DNA of 64,000 nt, from the NCBI GenBank assembly GCA_016647705.1, contig CM028327.1:6643726-6707725 (forward strand), read 5' to 3'. Shown in pieces: positions 1-10,740 of the stretch. A program made the position numbers and the translations under genes. This DNA comes from Eucommia ulmoides. Its lineage: Eukaryota > Streptophyta > Magnoliopsida > Garryales > Eucommiaceae. Position 1 is the first letter of the stretch, and each line of letters begins with the position of its first letter. The notes under the pieces were generated by a model that was given only the letters and a program-made list of their open reading frames with translations, made no database searches and was not told where the DNA came from.

Positions 1-557
1 TTTTATTTTTTTAATTTGAGGAGTGGATGAATTTTTGGATATAGAGATTTCAGGTCTTGGATTCCAAAGTATTTTAAACATTCATCGTCAAAATATATTT
101 GTCTTATATTGACGTAGTTTCAAACTACAGGGTATTATCTCTAGGGGTTAACTTGAAAGGAAATTAATTGATTCTTTTGGGGATCAACCAAAATGATATG
201 CTTGTTACCGAATCCTATTTTATGGGTGAGTAATTGTAATCCTAAATAAAGGTTCACATGTGTTAGATTATGGTAAATTTTGTTAAGTGCGAGTTTTTTA
301 GTGGATATTATATTATTTTTTGCAAATTTGATTTAATGGTTTCATTTTAAACCCTGGATGAGACAACTTTAGATTGTAAATTTGGTTATGTTGTATTTGT
401 AATATACGTTTTTAGTTGGTAATAGTATTTAAATGTTAAGTTTTGTTGATATTTTAATAAAACAAATGTAAAATGTTGTATAAACCGAAGAATTGTGTCA
501 ATTTTTTAAAGTTCAATATTTTTACACACATGCGTTCAGGCACGGATTATACGTTAG
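1..557 (+). mobile_element. Helitron-like 3' end
   Basis: AT-rich noncoding sequence ending in a hairpin-like GC-richer segment (GCGTTCAGGCACGGATTATA, 533-552) followed by CGTTAG and then T. The same terminal phrase, hairpin plus GGGTTATACGCTAG, recurs at 30591-30620 and, decayed, near 50450-50480. It fits the Helitron 3' rule of a short hairpin just before CTRR with insertion between A and T. Homology between the two duplicated RNR2 segments begins exactly at the next base (558), so this is a real insertion boundary. The Helitron 5' end lies left of the window. No coding sequence was seen here. Confidence 0.5.
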
Positions 558-809
558 TTATAAAAATATAAGGATGCTAATTTATAACACAATTTTTTTT
601 TTTTTTAAAAATATAAGAATATATTTAAATTACCATTTCACAATTAAAAAAAAAAAAAACAATATATGATTATTTATCTCATAATTTTTTATTTTTGTAA
701 TTTTTCTTAAAAAAAATATAAAAATATAATGGTACTAAGTGAGTATTTAACAATTTGAGGGGAGCAAAGTCAGACCTCACATTATATTATGGCTCAGTCC
801 CGACTAGGT

Positions 810-1296
810 TAGATCCCTTTTGGTTAATGTTTTCATTTTCTGATTTCTGCCTCCACTCCAAAAATTTTGAGTACAAAAATGCATTTGATAAACACGTTTT
901 TGTTCCCAAATTTTGCGAATAATTTGAAAGTAATTCCTGAATTCATTAGAAATTTGAGAAACAAAAAAAAAAAAAAATGATTCATATTCACTCCCACAAA
1001 ACTATTCCTACTACCATCCTGCCGGCCACCATCATCCCACCGATCAAGACCACCCCGTAGGCCACGACCACCCCATTGGTTACCATACATTTAATGAAAA
1101 AAAATAACAAATGTTGCAACAAAACGTTTTTCTTATTTTTGTTCTTATAAATTTAAAGAAACAATTTCAGGACAACGGTCGTGACTAAACAAATTTCTAT
1201 TCTTAAAATACTTGAGAACGAAAACAAAATTCTCATCCCAGATCATTGAAAGTAGAAACAAAAAAAAAAGAAAAAAAACACAAACCAAACGCTACC
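810..1296. mobile_element. Harbinger-like MITE (copy A)
   Basis: A noncoding element bounded by inverted ends of the type CCTTTTGGTTAATG and, on the other strand, GGTAGCGTTTGGTTTG. The interior has poly-A runs and a GC-richer block at 1015-1085. Related MITEs lie at 2904-3293, 57178-58290 and 60253-60660, with a fragment at about 55590-55690. The TIR style suggests a PIF/Harbinger MITE. I could not fix the TSD. The stretch to 1500 holds only a further fragment of the same family. Confidence 0.5.
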
Positions 1297-1783
1297 TTAG
1301 TGTTTTTGTTCCCAGAAAATTCAGAATAAAACATATAAACAAAATAAATATAAAATAATGTTTTTATTCTATTTTTTTTCTCAATAACAAAAATATTTAA
1401 AAATAAATTAAAAAAATAGTAACCAAACATGAAAGGTAAGGCTGCACCACCTTTCACAAAAAAACTGCCTAAGCCAAAACATAACTTAAAAACTAAACCT
1501 TCTCCCTTTATGTAGATGGATGGTGGGGTTGGGCTCCACTTAACACATATATATTTTTTTAAATGAATATCAACTATATATTAATAAAAATAAAAATTAA
1601 TTATATATATATATATAAGGGCATGATTTGAAATCACACATCTTCCACTAAGCCATCTCCACAAGTTAAGTTCATGCAAGGTGCAACAATCATTAATCAC
1701 ACAACCTTATGGCATGAACCCCTAAACTTAATTAAGTCCATCTCGACATTTTACCTAAACAACATCAATCATGATATATATAC

Positions 1784-1815
<32 letters not shown>

Positions 1816-1816
1816 C

Positions 1817-2130
1817 TTTTGCACTTTGCATCCCTGAAGTTTAAGAAAAATCCCACTTTAGTCTATATATCCTTTTAATTTGAACACATTAAATCTTGAT
1901 ATATCTAAATCGCGTTGAGTCAATCCTACCGTCATTTTTTTACGACGGAATTCACCCACGTAGGTGATTTCGTGTTTGAGATGTTGCTGATTTCCATCAT
2001 AAAAATAATAGAGTTACCGATTTGGACCGACTAACACGATTTGGATACTTCAAGATTTAATATATTCATTGAAAATACAGGGGCTAAACTAGAATTTTTC
2101 TAAAACTTTAAGGGTGCAAAATGCAAATTT
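1817..2130. mobile_element. MITE with TTTTGCACTTTGCA ends (copy A)
   Basis: The left end TTTTGCACTTTGCATCCCTG is matched in inverted orientation at the right end (GGGTGCAAAATGCAAA). The interior also folds back, with the two arms complementary (for example ACGATTTGGATACTTC against the left arm). It is about 310 bp and noncoding. It is flanked on the left by TA/GA microsatellite and on the right by TA repeats. The orthologous copy is at 59037-59342. Confidence 0.7.
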
Positions 2131-2343
2131 CTCATATATATATAGTTGATGTGAATTTCAACCAACAAAATGATGAAATGCAACTAACATTTAATCATAC
2201 TTCTTTATTCACACACTGACCGTTGGTTGTCTAAATTATCTTATTTTTGATGAATGTATTTGTATATTTCTTCGTCTACATATGATTTAATCAAATTTAC
2301 ATATATATATATATTTTTAAAATTATTTTGGTTTAATTAAATT

Positions 2344-2543
2344 TTAGGGTTAATTACACTCTGTCCCTTATAGTTAGGCATTTATTGTATTTTACCCCCT
2401 CATCAGCACTTTGCCCCCTGTAGTTAAAGCTTATATCAAGGGGTAAAGTTTAACAAGGTGGGCAAAGTGGTGACGAAAATACCACAGGAGGACAAAGTGC
2501 AAAACGACCTAATCACAGAAGGACAAAATGTAATTAACCCTAA
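2344..2543. mobile_element. MITE with TTAGGGTTAATTACA ends (copy A)
   Basis: A 200 bp noncoding element beginning TTAGGGTTAATTACA and ending TGTAATTAACCCTAA, a perfect 15-base inverted repeat. The interior arms pair further (CTGTCCC against GGACAAA). The copy B counterpart is 59587-59817. The family of the parent transposon cannot be told from the TIR alone. Confidence 0.75.
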
Positions 2544-2903
2544 ATTTTACTCTAATTACACGAGAAAATAGAATATGTGGCAGAACTAAAACGATTTTCA
2601 ATTAACACTAAACGTTAACAATAGTTCATAAATTGAGTAATTAAAGAATAATACAATTTGTGACTGCCAAATGGGCCCTAATTAATCAAAACATACAAAA
2701 TATATTTTTTTAGTACATAATTCCAAGAACGATTTAATAAATATTAAAATGTTACCCACAAAAATTAGCAACAAAATTTAGACGCCCGAATTGAAGCATC
2801 GAGGTAATACTTGTAGAGAGGCTAAAACATAACTGAAACTTTCTGATATTCGCCCACCCTTCTCTCAAAGAAGTTTATTTTTCCTCTGCAAAAAAAACGT
2901 TTA

Positions 2904-3293
2904 GGGCCAGTTTGGTTATTGTTTTCATCCCCTGATTTATGTTCCTACTCCCAAAATTTTGGAGTTAATGTACATAAACCCATTTAGTAAACATGTTTCT
3001 ATTTCCAAAATTTTGGGAGTATTTTCTTTATTCCGTAAGAATCTCAAAAATAAAAAAATATTGATTCCTATACACAAAACTATTCTCACTACCACCCTGT
3101 CGGCCACCATTCTTTAAAGGAAAAAACATGTTTCTTGTTTTTGTTTCTCATAAATTAAAAGAAGCAATATCAGAACAATGGTTGTTACCAAACATATTTC
3201 TATTCCCAAAATACTCCAAAATGGAAACAAAATTCTCATCTCAGTTTATTAGAAGTAAAAACAAAAAAGCAAAAACACTAACCAAACACCACC
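2904..3293. mobile_element. Harbinger-like MITE (copy A)
   Basis: It lies in the intron between the last two RNR2 exons. It starts GGGCCAGTTTGGTTATTG and ends, on the opposite strand, GGTGGTGTTTGGTTAGTG. It has no convincing coding sequence. The copy B counterpart is at about 60253-60660, so it predates the duplication. The GTTTGGTT termini are typical of Tourist/Harbinger-type MITEs; the target duplication is not clear. Confidence 0.6.
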
Positions 3294-3330
3294 TAAACAA
3301 ACGGAGACTATCAGTCATGTTCCAAGCTCT

Positions 3331-3435
3331 AAGGGACGATTTGGGAGCATGTATTTAAATCAAATGTATCTAAAATTTTGGTCCATTTCAAACTCCGATT
3401 CCAAGGCTACAATTCCGTTCAACCAAACACTCCCT
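3331..3435. mobile_element. Small MITE (copy A)
   Basis: A noncoding element of about 105 bp with inverted ends AGGGACGATTTGGGAG and CCAAACACTCCCT. The copy B counterpart is near 60690-60776 and has lost an internal segment. It lies in an RNR2 intron. Confidence 0.45.
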
Positions 3436-3795
3436 AAAGTTTTTTTCTTAAATAATAAAAAATATTAAATGCAGTGTTATTTTTCTCATCAAAATACTTA
3501 CTGCAAAGAAATAAACTCCATCCAATCAAATGGATTTTCCACATTGTATTTCTTGTGATACCTTAAAACCACCTGAAAAAGAGAATAAAATAAAATAAAT
3601 TAATAATTAAAAATCACTTTTTTTTTTTTGAATTTTTGACACTTTGTGCACCTGAAGTACCACGATTATCTCACTTCAGGCCAAATCAATAATTTCATTA
3701 CAATTTTGGACGACTTAGTCAAATGCCGGAACTTTATGAGCATTTCTCACTTCTTCCTTTTCCCCTTACAATATTTCTAAGTATTTGTGGGAGAC

Positions 3796-4236
3796 TGTTG
3801 CAATTCAATGGGCCTAACTCACTCTGAAAAGACGTCTTGTAAGAGGAGGAATGCCCTAAGCTTTATATATAACTTAGGATCAAGTAACACAAGCAATGTG
3901 GGATTTAACATGCCCCTTCACATGCAGGGTAAAGTTTTAACGAGCCACTGCGAATGGATATCAGGTGAAGGGCCCAACATCGATGTGAGATTCAACAAAG
4001 CCCTCTCATCCGCAGGGTGAACTTTTTGACAACCACTGCGAACGGATATTGGGGCCCCCCAACATCAATGTGGGATTCAACATAGCAAACATAAGACAAG
4101 AATCCTAACTCTAATACTATGTAGCAACTCATTGGCCTAACTCACTCTCAAAAGACGATGTCTTATAAGAGGGCGATTGTCCTAGGCTTTACATATAGTC
4201 CAGGATCAGGTAACACAAACAATGTAGGATTCCCCA
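3796..4236 (-). mobile_element. TRIM retrotransposon (copy A)
   Basis: A terminal-repeat retrotransposon in miniature. Two repeats of about 115-120 bp, read on the minus strand from TGTGGAATCC-like to CTACA-like ends, flank about 200 bp with no gene. Just inside the right repeat the minus strand reads TAGTATTAGAG, a decayed form of TGGTATCAGAGC, the initiator-tRNA primer site. It is inserted in an RNR2 intron, apparently within a MITE whose halves are near 3635-3795 and 4280-4460. The copy B counterpart is 61171-61610; a better-preserved relative is at 7166-7595. Confidence 0.72.
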
Positions 4237-4496
4237 GGAACGAAGAAAGAGAGTGACAGAGGCAGCTGGAATTGCCCATAAAACCTCTTAAAAGTCGTCA
4301 TGTGCATATCAGGTGACTATTTTCCGTCCAAAATTGTACTAGGAATATTGACTTAGGACAATGGTGGGATGATCAAAAAATTTTAAGGTCTCATATGTTC
4401 AAATTGAAAACATTGCGACCAAAGTGAGATTTTGGTGAAACTCCAGGGGTAAAAAAGAACTTTTTTTAACAAAATATACACACACACATATACATA

Positions 4497-4612
4497 AAGG
4501 GCAGCCCAATGTACAAAAGCTTCCGCTATTGCGGGGTCTGGGGAGGCCGGGATGGTCAAATCTACGCAGTCTTACCTCTATATACAGATTATACAGAGAG
4601 GCTATTTCCAAG
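4497..4612 (+). mobile_element. Au-like SINE fragment (copy A)
   Basis: The phrase GCAGCCCAATGTACAAAAGC followed by TTCCGCTATTGCGGGGTCTG and then ACGCAGTCTTACC matches the body of plant Au SINEs. The tRNA-like 3' part is cut short after CTATTTCCAAGAT. It lies in an RNR2 intron and is shared with copy B (61878-61992), so it predates the duplication. Confidence 0.7.
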
Positions 4613-4616
4613 ATAC

Positions 4617-4620
<4 letters not shown>

Positions 4621-4659
<39 letters not shown>
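4621..4659. repeat. (TA)n microsatellite at an RNR2 exon edge
   Basis: About 19 TA units directly abut the last bases of an RNR2 exon relic (minus strand GCCGATCAC). They replace the TTGTTG and GTAAGG splice donor seen in copy B at 62026-62037. Confidence 0.9.
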
Positions 4660-4664
<5 letters not shown>

Positions 4665-5049
4665 CGGCAACAAATTTGATGTATTGGTTCATGAGTTGAG
4701 AATTCATGCCAATCAAAGCACATGGAAGGGCTTAACAGACAAACTGGATCTCTATTACAACAGCTTCATACACTATCTCATGAACCTTTTGCCACTTCAG
4801 TTGCTTCCTCAGTAAACTGCAAATAACCAACAATCCTTAGGCCCTGTTTGGCTGTCCTCCAAATTCTATTTTAGGTAATTTATTTATTAATTATTACAGT
4901 TTGGAGTTTGATTCAAAATTTATAAGCATTCAAACTAGAAAATTATGAGAATTTATTTGGTTTAGTTTTGAAAAAGAGAATATTTATTAAAATTCAGTTA
5001 AAATTTTGAAAAGGAGAAATGGTGTGATTGGAATAAAAAGGCTAGATCG

Positions 5050-5362
5050 CACTTTGCACCCCCTAAAGTTTGGCTGCAGTCTCGTTTTACTCCCTGACAT
5101 TTTAATTGTTGCAATGTGCCCCCTAAAGTTTGGTTTTCAAATCAATTTGGTCCAATTAACTAATTTCGCTCAACTTTTTGCTTGAATAAGGGGATAAAGT
5201 GTAACGACACTCAAATTTTAAGGATGCATAGTGCAACGTAACATTTTTCAATTGCATGACTAAATTCCGACAATAAAATTGATTTGAATCAAGGGCAATT
5301 GGACCAAATTGATACAGAAATTGATCTTTAACAAGTAAAACATCGAGAGGCAAAGTGAGACT
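5050..5362. mobile_element. MITE in RNR2 intron (copy A)
   Basis: A noncoding element with ends CACTTTGCACCCCCTAAAG and, inverted, TCACTTTGCC. The interior carries AATTTGGTCCAATTAACT paired with AATTGGACCAAATTGAT. The counterpart in copy B is near 62535-62850. Confidence 0.55.
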
Positions 5363-5869
5363 TCAAAATTTCAAATAGCCGTGTTGTTAAAAGACAAATA
5401 GTAGTATATTGAGTTTTTGAAAACATAAAAAACACTAATAAAAAGCTCCAAAGTATATTTTTTTTAACTCGCTTTTTGAAAAAAAATATAATTGACCTAT
5501 ACAAAAGGCAAGCGAAGTCGCAATGGAGACCCTCGTCTCTAGAAATAAGCTCATTTGAGAATGTCAAGCCTGGCATTAACCCCCTCTTTTTGAGCCAAAA
5601 AATGGCACAAAAGCAGAGAGAGAGAGAGCGCGAGTGAGCGAGACAAATTTAATATTTAATAATTTAACAAATTTACATGAACCTAAAATAAATATTTATT
5701 AGCTCATAAAAATAAAAGTATATTTATTAGCTCATAAAAGTAAAAGTATACTTTTCGAAGAAGAAAATATATTCAATACTGGCAAAGGCAATAACTCGTT
5801 CAGCAAACGAGGTCGAGCTACAAATAAATATTAGCTCAAAGCATTACATACATCTCAGTTTCAATTCTT

Positions 5870-6146
5870 ACTGAGCAAGATGGGAATTCACAATCTGTAT
5901 TCTCCACCTTGAGGAGAAGTATTAGAATTTAGATATATTCTTCTAGAATCTTCCATTGCCAAATTGTTATGTTTGTTATGCTGGTTTGTTATAGTTTATT
6001 AGGCTCATCCACGTGGCATTTTGATAGGCTATAAATGTTGTATCTCTTTCCCATTTTTAATAAGTCCCATTTCGTGGAAGTTTCTTGAGAAGGCCCTTGT
6101 TCTCAAGATCGTCCCTCCCGTTCTCGTGCTTGCTCTACTCTCAACA
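5870..6146 (+). mobile_element. Remnant of a copia 3' end and LTR
   Basis: TATTCTCCACCTTGAGGAGA ending in GGAGAAG at about 5914-5920 resembles the polypurine tract of a Ty1/copia element. It is followed by an LTR-like stretch of about 225 bp, from TATTAGAATTTAG to CTCTCAACA. A TATA box, GGCTATAAATG, lies at 6030-6040. No second LTR or coding region is attached, so this is a truncated relic. From 6147 to 6519 I see only CT/T-rich and simple sequence. Confidence 0.4.
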
Positions 6147-6519
6147 AGGTCTCTCTCTCTCTGTTTTTCATTTTTTTTTTCCGATTTTCGTGATTTGGGT
6201 ATAAGGGTCTGTTTGGATTGTGATCAATTGGAGTTGGGATGAACAGTTTTGTTTGGATTGTTCCTGAGTAGGTAAAATTTTAGTTAGGTGGGTCCTACTT
6301 GAAATCGATCGATCAAAGTGGGAAAAGAAGAAGGGACCAAATTTACCATTTCTGATTCTGAATTGTCTGTTTTTTTTTTTCCTTTTTGGGTTTTATTTGA
6401 TTTGATTGAAGTAGTAATTACTTGACTGTATAAATGAAGGTAGTCCATGGCTATAAAGAACACACACATATATACACACCTCTGTATATGCATATCAGCA
6501 TATATATATGTGTGTGTAT

Positions 6520-6840
6520 TGTTGGGTTTATCCCAATGTGGGGTCTGGTGGTCATGTTATAACGTCACCTCGTAAGCTAGTTTTTGGAGTTGAGAGGGGT
6601 CCGAGACCACCCTATATTAGTATCCGAGCCCAGATTACAACAACTCTGACCCGATAGCCACAAAAGGAGTGATTGGTTGAGGGTTAATCGACCAAAGGTC
6701 CGATATGTGAGTGAGAGATTATTGGGTTTATTTCAATTTTGATGTAGAAGGAATTGGTGGTTTAGTTATAAGGTGTGAGAGAAAGTCTCACCTCATGAGT
6801 TATCTTTTGTAATTGAGAGAGGTCTAAGACCACCCTATAT
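6520..6840 (+). mobile_element. TRIM-like element, decayed
   Basis: Two diverged direct repeats of about 100-120 bp: TGTTGGGTTTATCCCAATGT ... GACCACCCTATA (6520-6616), and ATTGGGTTTATTTCAA ... GACCACCCTATA (6721-6838). Just after the first repeat TTAGTATCCGAGCC resembles a decayed initiator-tRNA primer site. No gene is present. Sequence from 6841 to 7165 holds no recognisable feature. Confidence 0.5.
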
Positions 6841-7165
6841 GTGTGTGTGTATACATATATTGACCAACCATTTATAAATTCCTTTTTTTGTACAGGGTAA
6901 TTCCGAACCGGCGATCCTAGCCAGCAACATTTAGGTTTTATATGGAACTCCTAAAGAGACTTCCTTGCATGCTTAAATCTGATATAACTGGATCAAACTA
7001 TCAAAAGTGAGTTTTTTAATTTTAATTTTTTGATCTTATTCTTGCATATTAATTTCATGGCTTAACACCGGTTTGGATATCCTTTAATTAGCGAATTGAA
7101 CCCTTTTTCAGTTAGCGAATTGTTATATTTTGGTGTTTGGTTGTAAAAATAATAATTAAAATGTA

Positions 7166-7595
7166 TGTTGAATCCCACATCGCTTCTTTACCTGATCTTG
7201 AGCAATATATAAAACCTAGGGCAATCGTCCTCTTACAAGTTGTTATTTAAGAGTGAGTTAGGCCCAATGAATTTTCTACATGGTATCAGAGCCAGACTTT
7301 TTGTCTGATGTTGGGCATGTTGAATTCCACATCAATGTTAGCTCCCTAATATATGTTTGCAATGATTTGTCAAAGTTCACCTTGCGTGTAAGTCATGAGG
7401 GAGCATGTTGAATCCCACATTTGACCTCTTCCCCCGATATCCGTTTGCAGTGGTTTATCAAAAGTCCATTTGTACGTGAGGGGGCGTGTTGAATCTTGCA
7501 TAGCTTGTGTTACTTGATCCTGAGCAATATATAAAACCTATGGCAATCCTCCTCTTACAAGGCGTCAGTGTATTAGGTCCACTGGGTTTTCTACA
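7166..7595 (+). mobile_element. TRIM retrotransposon
   Basis: The left repeat 7166-7280 begins TGTTGAATCCCACATCG and ends TTTTCTACA. It is immediately followed by TGGTATCAGAGCC, the canonical primer site for initiator methionine tRNA. The right repeat 7487-7595 begins TGTTGAATCTTGCATAG and ends in CTACA. The 206 bp between them has no gene. The total of 430 bp is typical of TRIMs. Candidate target duplications ATGTA and GTTTA do not match well, so the insertion is old or the ends are slightly off. Confidence 0.8.
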
Positions 7596-7637
7596 GTTTA
7601 GGTAGCGTTCGTTTCATCTTAAATCATATATAAATAT

Positions 7638-8482
7638 TGTTGAAGTAGAAAATAAATAATGAACGAGTTTATCGAAATTTCTTGGGTTGAGTCGCAGACT
7701 AAGTTGCTCTCTTTAAGACGTTTCGCGGCTCTGCCCAAGAACGTGCAAGCAGTGTAACAGCTCCGTCGTCCCCAGGATAAAACAACCCAGAATCACATTT
7801 GTCTAGGACCTTATTTGCATAACAGAAGGTCTGAATACTAAACACCCACTCTTCGTTTGAATGAACAAACAAATTTGCTTAGGAATCAGAATAAAAATAA
7901 ACAAACCGGCTGATGGAAGATGATGTTTTTTTTTTTTTTCAATTGCAGATTGATCTTCTGTTCTGTTTTCTTAAAACAGATATAGAGATCTGTATTTATA
8001 GGCATGAAAGAACCTGAAAATCAATCCAAACGTTTGATTTTTTAAAAAAAAACTGAATTAGAACTTCATTGCAGAATTTGAAACGTTTCAGCAAATAATT
8101 GTTAACGTTGGAAAAAAAAAAAAAAAACGTTTTGAAACAGATCAGTAAAAATAGCGTTTTGAAATTGTTGAATTCATTGTGTTGTGATTTGAAACTGTTG
8201 AATTCATTGTGTTGTCATATTACCACACGCACGCACGCTCGACTCGACACGGCACGGTCGGACGGATGGCGGCACGGCATGTGTGGTAAACAAGTAAGGA
8301 TGTAACTCCTTTCCCCTCCACAAAATGTGAGTACCCCTTGGGGCACACCCCAAGTATCCTACATGCCCTTAATTATACATCTCATTAATTCTTCTCCCAA
8401 CCAATGTTGGATATAGGAACTGGAGGGAAACCTTATGACACTTTAAAAAAAAAAAATAATTTAAAATTCATAAGTTCCAATA
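7638..8482 (-). mobile_element. 3' LTR of the copia element
   Basis: The left-hand repeat on the plus strand begins TGTTGAAGTAG. Its inner end reads TAAGTTCCAATA where the other LTR has TAAGTTCCAACA. A TATA box is visible on the minus strand (CCTATAAATACAG, about 7988-8003). Confidence 0.92.
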
Positions 8483-8495
8483 ATCCCCCACTTGA
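8483..8495 (-). other. Polypurine tract of the copia element
   Basis: On the minus strand CAAGTGGGGGAT lies directly against the 3' LTR, the position where plus-strand DNA synthesis is primed. Between it and 9041 is untranslated 3' sequence of the element; I see no gene there. Confidence 0.8.
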
Positions 8496-9041
8496 ATTTT
8501 TAAAAATAAATTTTTCATCGAGCAATTTAATACAATATAAGATTGTGCATAAGTAAAGGTGTCTGTCGACTTGAACATTTACATAGTGAAGATGATTTAG
8601 ATTATACTAGAGTAACTCGTAATTTTGAACTCTATATCTAACAACATCACACACACAACCCTATCAGGGTGTAGTCCAAAAGTCCGTGCTTTACGGCCAT
8701 ACACGTGTATTCCAGTATAGTGAATGCTCTAGAGAATTTTGCCCAAAATTCCATAGGAAGCGGCCACACTTCCACATTCACATAGGTAAGTCTATCAAGA
8801 GTACTCCTGTAACTAGGTACTCCACTCCAAATAGAGTATAGATCTCATTAAGAGTTAATAAAAACTCAACCTTCTATCACTTCAAGATATCATGCTTCAA
8901 ACAACACATTTATGAAATAGAACTCTAATTTATTATTATAGCATGATTCTTCTCATATCACTTCATGAGTTGTTATTACCCTGTGAACCTATTTCTTGAA
9001 ATCTCCAGTCTATAGGTTGGGTTTCCCTCACAAGTGACTCG

Positions 9042-10722
9042 TCAATCTATGGGCTTGAGTTCCATTCCTTTCAAGGTTTTGTAAACCTTTTCTTGAGCTA
9101 ATCCTTTCGTCAAAAGATCAGCTAGGTTATCATCAGATCATACATGATCCACTCTCACAGCCCCTGTCAAGATATACTCTCTAATAGTGCTGTGTTTGCG
9201 ACGTATTTGTCGTTTTTTTTTCGTTATAATAACGGTTCTGAATCTTTGCATTAGCCGCGGTACTATCGCAATGGATCAAGACAGCTGGAATCGGACTCTC
9301 CCATAAAGGAGTATCAGAAAGCAGGCTTCTTAACCACCCTGCTTCCTCGTTAGCTGAAGCTAGTGCAATCATCTCAGACTCCATAGTAGATTGAGCCAAA
9401 ATAGTCTGTTTCTTAGATTTCCAAGAAACAGCACCACCAGTTATACTAAATATATAGCCGCTAGTTGCCTTGGAGTCATCTGAAAGGGTGTTCCAATCAG
9501 CATCGCTATATCCTTCCAGAACAGCGGAAAACTTCTGATAATGTAATCCAAGGTTCATAGTTCTTTTTAGGTATCTCATGACCCTATCAATAGCATGCAA
9601 ATGCTCAATACTAGGTCTGCTTATAAACCGGCAAAGTAATCCCACAGCATACGTTATATCGGGTCTAGTGCAATTAGTGGCATATCGAAGACTGCCTATG
9701 ATGCTCGCATACTCAGATTGTCTAACACCGTCATCTGTGTTCTTGAACAATTTCACACTAGGATCATAAGGAGTACATTCTGGTTTACAATCAAAATAAT
9801 TGTATTTCTTTAGAATTTTCTCTATATAATGAGATTGATCCAAAGAAATTTCCTGTTTAGACCTAGTTATTTTAATACCAAGGATTACACTTGCTTCACC
9901 AAGATCTTTCATGTCAAAATTAGCACATAACATGGATTTCACATGATTCACAACATGAATATTGGAACAAAAAATCAGCAAGTCATCCACATAAAGACAT
10001 ATAATAGTTCAAATATCATTTTCAGATTTATAATAAATGCATTTGTCACTTTCATTTACTTTAAAATCATGTGAAATAACTAGATTATCAAATTTCTCAT
10101 GCTATTGTTTAGGTGCTTGTTTTAAACTATAAAGAGATTTATCTAATTTGCACACTTTATTTTCTAGACCAGGAATTACAAATCCTTCAGGTTGGTCCAT
10201 ATAAATCTCTTCTTCTAATTCACCATTCAAAAAAGCAGTTTTAACATTCATTTGGTGCACAACAAGATCATGAATTGCAGCAAGAGATAAAAGTACGCGA
10301 ATAGATGTAATTTTAGAGACAGGTGAGAAAGTATCAAAGAAATCTATATTCTCTCTTTGTCTAAACCATTTGGCTATGAGACGAGTCTTATATTTATCAA
10401 TGGTTCCGTCGGGTTTCAATTTCTTCTTAAGAATCCATTTACAACCAAGAGGTAAATCTACAAAATGCCAAGTTCTATTTGACTCGAGAGAGTCCAATTC
10501 ATCATCTATAGCCTCTTTCCATAAATTGGCATCTACAGAGGACAATGCCTCTTGGAGGGTGAGCAGATCCTCCTCTAAGGTATATGCACAGAAACCCGAA
10601 CCAAAGTCCTTAGCAATACGAGGCCGTTTACTCCTTCTAGGTTTAATATCTAATTCCTTATCAGATTCATTAATCCTAATGATAGGTTCATTACTAGATG
10701 TTGAGCCCCCATTATTCTTCAA
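9042..10722 (-). pseudogene. Copia reverse transcriptase and RNase H region
   Basis: Reads on the minus strand from the RVT_2-type domain (DELDSLESNRTW, LKPDGTIDKYKTRLIAK, FSPVSK) to the palm motif YVDDLL at 9976-9993. The copia RNase H follows (YSDADWN, SGYIFSITGGAVSWKSKKQ, STMESEMIA) and then a tail with NLADLLTKGL, ending at the stop 9042-9044. The first catalytic aspartate, normally in DVKTAFLNG, is Asn here (codon 10246-10248). Frame breaks or stops occur near 10100, 10007 and 9200. The product would convert element RNA to DNA, but this copy cannot be active. Confidence 0.92.
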
Positions 10723-10740
10723 TTTGAAAGGAAATTTATA

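Larger units (their letters stand above)
2822..5817 (-). pseudogene. RNR2: Ribonucleotide reductase small subunit, 5'-truncated pseudogene (copy A)
   Basis: Five exon relics on the minus strand match the intact exons of copy B: 5752-5817, 5497-5613, 4660-4816, 3502-3572 and 2822-2885. Recognisable R2 motifs include [26 protein letters not shown] and [12 protein letters not shown]. Lesions: the acceptor before the 5613 exon has lost its AG; codon 4732-4734 is TAA inside the [12 protein letters not shown] motif; a (TA)n array at 4621-4659 sits where the next splice donor should be; and the last exon stops at 2822-2824 after a deletion, losing the acidic tail that binds the large subunit. The N-terminal half with the radical tyrosine is absent. 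A functional protein is very unlikely. Confidence 0.9.
558..5842. repeat. Segmental duplication, copy A (RNR2 3' half and downstream DNA)
   Basis: This stretch is collinear and in the same orientation with 56904-63293. Both copies carry the same order of MITEs, a minus-strand TRIM, an Au-like SINE and RNR2 exons. Those shared transposons inserted before the duplication. Homology starts at 558, next to a Helitron end, and stops around 5842 in the intron upstream of the most 5' RNR2 exon. Copy A is about 1.1 kb shorter, partly because copy B later gained the element at 57318-57964. Confidence 0.93.

Noticed and set aside
4399..4815. Open frames rich in Ile-Tyr repeats
   Set aside because: They are translations of TA microsatellite. 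The only real content is the decayed RNR2 exon on the minus strand.
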